A stretch of DNA of 7,792 bases from Methylophaga sp. (GTDB taxonomy: Bacteria; Pseudomonadota; Gammaproteobacteria; Nitrosococcales; Methylophagaceae), in the NCBI GenBank assembly GCA_007117275.1, contig SKGV01000016.1, forward strand, positions 1 to 7,792, given 5' to 3'. A program made the position numbers and the translations under genes. Position 1 is the first letter of the stretch; each line of letters begins with the position of its first letter. Positions 6,715-7,792 of the stretch are shown piece after piece. The notes beneath the pieces were generated by a model. It searched no databases, was not told the origin of the DNA, and saw only the letters and a list, made by a program, of their open reading frames with translations.

Positions 6715-6921
6715 ATGGCTACTTCTACTGGTACCGTAAAATGGTTTAACGACGCTAAAGGCTTTGGTTTCATCGAACAAGAAAACGGCCCTGACGTTTT
6801 TGCTCACTTCAGCCAAATCCAAGGCGAAGGTTTCAAAAGCTTGGCCGAAGGTCAACGCGTTGAGTTCACAGTAACTCAAGGTCAAAAAGGTCCACAAGCC
6901 GAAAACATCGTCAGACTGTAA
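6715..6921 (+). CDS. Cold-shock protein, CspA family (single cold-shock domain)
   Basis: This 68-residue protein is a complete single cold-shock domain, the usual length for CspA-type proteins. It binds single-stranded RNA and DNA and acts as an RNA chaperone in the cytoplasm. Both RNA-binding motifs are intact: RNP1 KGFGFI at residues 15-20 and RNP2 VFAHF at 28-32. TVKWFNDAKG at the start and GPQAENI near the end are family hallmarks. AGGAA lies 7 bases before the ATG. The codons appear restricted to a favoured set (for example repeated GGT, GAA and AAA), as expected of a highly expressed gene. It has a long leader and its own terminator, so it is transcribed alone. Which paralogue it is, and whether it is truly cold-induced, cannot be told from the sequence. 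Confidence 0.96.
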   Translation: MATSTGTVKWFNDAKGFGFIEQENGPDVFAHFSQIQGEGFKSLAEGQRVEFTVTQGQKGPQAENIVRL

Positions 6922-6944
6922 TAGTCCCGATAGACGCTTATTGA

Positions 6945-6978
6945 AAAAGCCCTGCTGATAGCTCAGCGGGGTTTTTTT
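6945..6978 (+). terminator. Rho-independent terminator of the cold-shock gene
   Basis: CCCTGCTGA (6950-6958) pairs with TCAGCGGGG (6963-6971), including one G-T pair, across a 4-base loop. Seven Ts follow and an A-run precedes. It begins about 25 bases after the stop codon of the cold-shock gene. Confidence 0.92.
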
Positions 6979-6985
6979 ATGCTCA

Positions 6986-7025
6986 GAAAAATCCTGACAA
7001 CAATCAGGTAGTTCACTGATTTTTT
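6986..7025 (+). promoter_or_regulatory. Overlapping alternative hairpins, attenuator-like, between csp and pqqA
   Basis: CCTGA (6993-6997) can pair with TCAGG (7004-7008). The same middle strand, AATCAG (7002-7007), can instead pair with CTGATT (7016-7021), which runs into six Ts. The two folds exclude each other. The terminator-like stem is only 6 bp and AT-rich, so it may simply be a weak second terminator after csp. Confidence 0.3.
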
Positions 7026-7051
7026 AATCTCAACGCTCGAGTAACATGAAG

Positions 7052-7080
7052 GTGTGGTTGAATCTGAATGGATGACCACA
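7052..7080. promoter_or_regulatory. Inverted repeat TGTGGT-N17-ACCACA upstream of pqqA
   Basis: Perfect 6-bp arms separated by 17 bases end 26 bases before the pqqA start codon, in the place where a promoter is expected. A weak -35-like TTGAAT (7057-7062) overlaps the left arm. The repeat could be a regulator site for pqqA; the arms are short enough that chance is not excluded. Confidence 0.35.
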
Positions 7081-7106
7081 TACCTAAACCAGTTGAGGAT
7101 ACAATC

Positions 7107-7178
7107 ATGTGGACTAAACCAGAATATTCAGATATGCGTTTCGGCTTCGAAGTCACAATGTACATCTGCAATCGCTAA
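7107..7178 (+). CDS. pqqA: PQQ precursor peptide PqqA
   Basis: This 23-residue peptide is the ribosomally made precursor of the redox cofactor pyrroloquinoline quinone. It begins MWTKPEY and carries the family core FGFEVTMY. Glu15 and Tyr19, spaced by three residues, are the two residues that in known PqqA peptides are cross-linked by PqqE with the help of PqqD and then excised to build PQQ. The length (22-24 residues is usual), the MWTKP start and the terminal arginine all agree with the family. GAGGA lies 7 bases before the ATG. Unlike classical pqqABCDE operons, the gene is followed by a hairpin across its stop codon, a strong terminator, and then a TetR-family gene, so it is an orphan or extra copy at this site. 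Cys21 near the end is a small local variation whose frequency I cannot judge. Confidence 0.95.
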   Translation: MWTKPEYSDMRFGFEVTMYICNR

Positions 7179-7189
7179 TTCTTTAGCGA
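7172..7189 (+). other. Hairpin spanning the pqqA stop codon
   Basis: TCGCTAA (7172-7178) pairs perfectly with TTAGCGA (7183-7189) around a 4-base TTCT loop. The left arm includes the last two codons' bases and the TAA stop of pqqA. With the terminator 8 bases downstream it forms two hairpins in tandem, which could protect the short transcript from 3' exonucleases. Confidence 0.5.
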
Positions 7190-7196
7190 ATTGTCA

Positions 7197-7230
7197 ACAA
7201 AAGCCCCGTTCTCGGGGCTTTTGTGTTTTT
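7197..7230 (+). terminator. Strong rho-independent terminator after pqqA
   Basis: A perfect 12-bp stem, ACAAAAGCCCCG (7197-7208) with CGGGGCTTTTGT (7213-7224), has a TTCT loop and ends in a T-rich tail (GTTTTT to 7230). It should end the pqqA transcript and separate it from the TetR gene. The A-rich left side lets it work partly in reverse too. Confidence 0.92.
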
Positions 7231-7237
7231 GGGGTGC

Positions 7238-7251
7238 GCAGATTATTCTGC
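7238..7251. promoter_or_regulatory. Palindrome GCAGATTATTCTGC before the TetR gene, possible operator
   Basis: Perfect 5-bp arms GCAGA/TCTGC flank TTAT, ending 23 bases before the TetR start. TetR-family regulators commonly bind palindromes in their own promoter region, so this is a candidate autoregulatory site. It is short, and no clear promoter elements were found around it. Confidence 0.4.
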
Positions 7252-7274
7252 TGTCATAGCTGCAGAGGAATCGT

Positions 7275-7792
7275 ATGATGACTGAAACCTCCCTCAGAGA
7301 GACTATTGTTGATACGGCTGTCATGCTCGCCGCTGAGTCAAGCTGGGAATCAATCAAACTTTACCAAGTCGCCGATAGACTTGGCATCAGTCTTAATGAC
7401 GTACGATCACAATTTAGCGAAAAAGATGCCCTTATCGATGCCTGGTTTGACCGAGCCGACGAGGCGATGCTAAAGGCATCTGACCAGTTGGGCTTTTCCC
7501 AACTGCCGGCACGTCAAAAAATTGCATATTGCCTGATGGCCTGGTTTGAGGCGCTCGGCCAACACCAACACGTCACTCGCCAGATGATCGCCGCCAAACT
7601 TGAGTTTGGTCATGTGCACATTCAGTTTCCGGCGATCATACGAATCAGTCGCACGGTGCAATGGTTACGCGAGGCCAGCCAGCGTAAAGCAACATTGCCT
7701 CGCCGGGCCCTGGAAGAAACAGTACTAACCAGTATCTTCATTGCAACGTTTGGCTTCTGGATCAATGATCGATCTCATCAGTATCAAGCCAC
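7275..7792 (+). CDS. TetR-family transcriptional regulator, C-terminus cut by window edge
   Basis: The frame is open from ATG 7275 to the right edge, showing 172 residues; TetR proteins are usually about 190-220, so little is missing. The N-terminal DNA-binding domain is visible: a first helix LRETIVDTAVMLAAE (residues 7-21), then the helix-turn-helix around YQVADRLGISLNDVRSQF (30-47), followed by SEKDALIDAWFDRAD, matching the TetR pattern of a helix after the recognition helix. The rest is helical and would form the ligand and dimer domain; its ligand is unknown. The stretch ISRTVQWLREAS near residue 125 resembles some TetR and COQ9-like C-terminal regions, but I do not rely on this. AGAGGAA lies 4 bases before ATG 7275; ATG 7278 is an equally placed alternative. 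It follows the pqqA terminator by 44 bases and has a palindrome just upstream. Confidence 0.85.
   Translation, partial: MMTETSLRETIVDTAVMLAAESSWESIKLYQVADRLGISLNDVRSQFSEKDALIDAWFDRADEAMLKASDQLGFSQLPARQKIAYCLMAWFEALGQHQHVTRQMIAAKLEFGHVHIQFPAIIRISRTVQWLREASQRKATLPRRALEETVLTSIFIATFGFWINDRSHQYQA

Noticed and set aside
6652..6897. Minus-strand frame of 81 codons opposite the cold-shock gene
   Set aside because: It is the antisense of a highly biased coding sequence and has no family features.
7054..7278. Plus-strand frame of 74 codons across the pqqA region
   Set aside because: It is in another frame from pqqA, runs through the terminator hairpin, and has no ribosome binding site.
1..7792. tRNA, rRNA, CRISPR array, insertion sequence, toxin-antitoxin or defence system
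   Set aside because: I looked on both strands for these and saw no spaced repeats, transposase motifs, terminal repeats or tRNA folds. The window is ordinary chromosome apart from the pqqA region.

Overview
The window looks like chromosomal DNA of a gammaproteobacterium of middling GC content. It has a tesA gene divergent from a ybbA-ybbP ABC transporter pair, as in Escherichia coli. It also has typical proteobacterial small genes: a DUF3147 membrane protein, a surface-adhesin-E-like protein, a DUF861-type cupin and a cold-shock protein. A 23-codon pqqA gene, missed by length-filtered ORF calling, shows that the host has a link to PQQ cofactor synthesis. Together with a zinc alcohol dehydrogenase of the type I remember from Cupriavidus/Ralstonia, this fits an alcohol-oxidising or methylotrophic bacterium, perhaps close to Methylophaga. 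The genus is a guess.

Layout: 1-1787 (minus) is a YbbP-type permease that runs off the left edge. 1876-2595 (minus) is its ATPase YbbA. 2642-3283 (plus) is tesA, the periplasmic lysophospholipase/thioesterase. 3310-3612 (minus) is a small exported protein of unknown function, followed by about 200 bp with no convincing gene. 3817-4167 (minus) is a DUF3147 membrane protein. 4370-4645 (plus) is a small cupin, with a perfect inverted repeat upstream and a bidirectional terminator downstream. 4715-5122 (minus) is an exported adhesin-E-like protein, lying 80 bp downstream of the zinc alcohol dehydrogenase at 5203-6276 (minus). A 438-bp AT-rich intergenic region with several short repeats separates the dehydrogenase from the divergent cold-shock gene at 6715-6921 (plus) and its terminator. 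Then come pqqA (7107-7178, plus), a hairpin across its stop codon, a strong terminator (7197-7230), and a TetR-family regulator (7275 to the right edge).

How the genes may work together: YbbA and YbbP form one ABC complex, and their divergent neighbour TesA acts in the same compartment, the periplasm. The dehydrogenase and the adhesin-E-like gene may be co-transcribed. PqqA is the peptide precursor of PQQ, but here it is followed by a terminator and a regulator instead of pqqBCDE. It is therefore probably an orphan or extra copy whose partners lie elsewhere. No mobile element, CRISPR array, tRNA or rRNA was seen. The window is mostly ordinary chromosome; the pqqA-tetR unit and its densely structured DNA deserve the closest second look.
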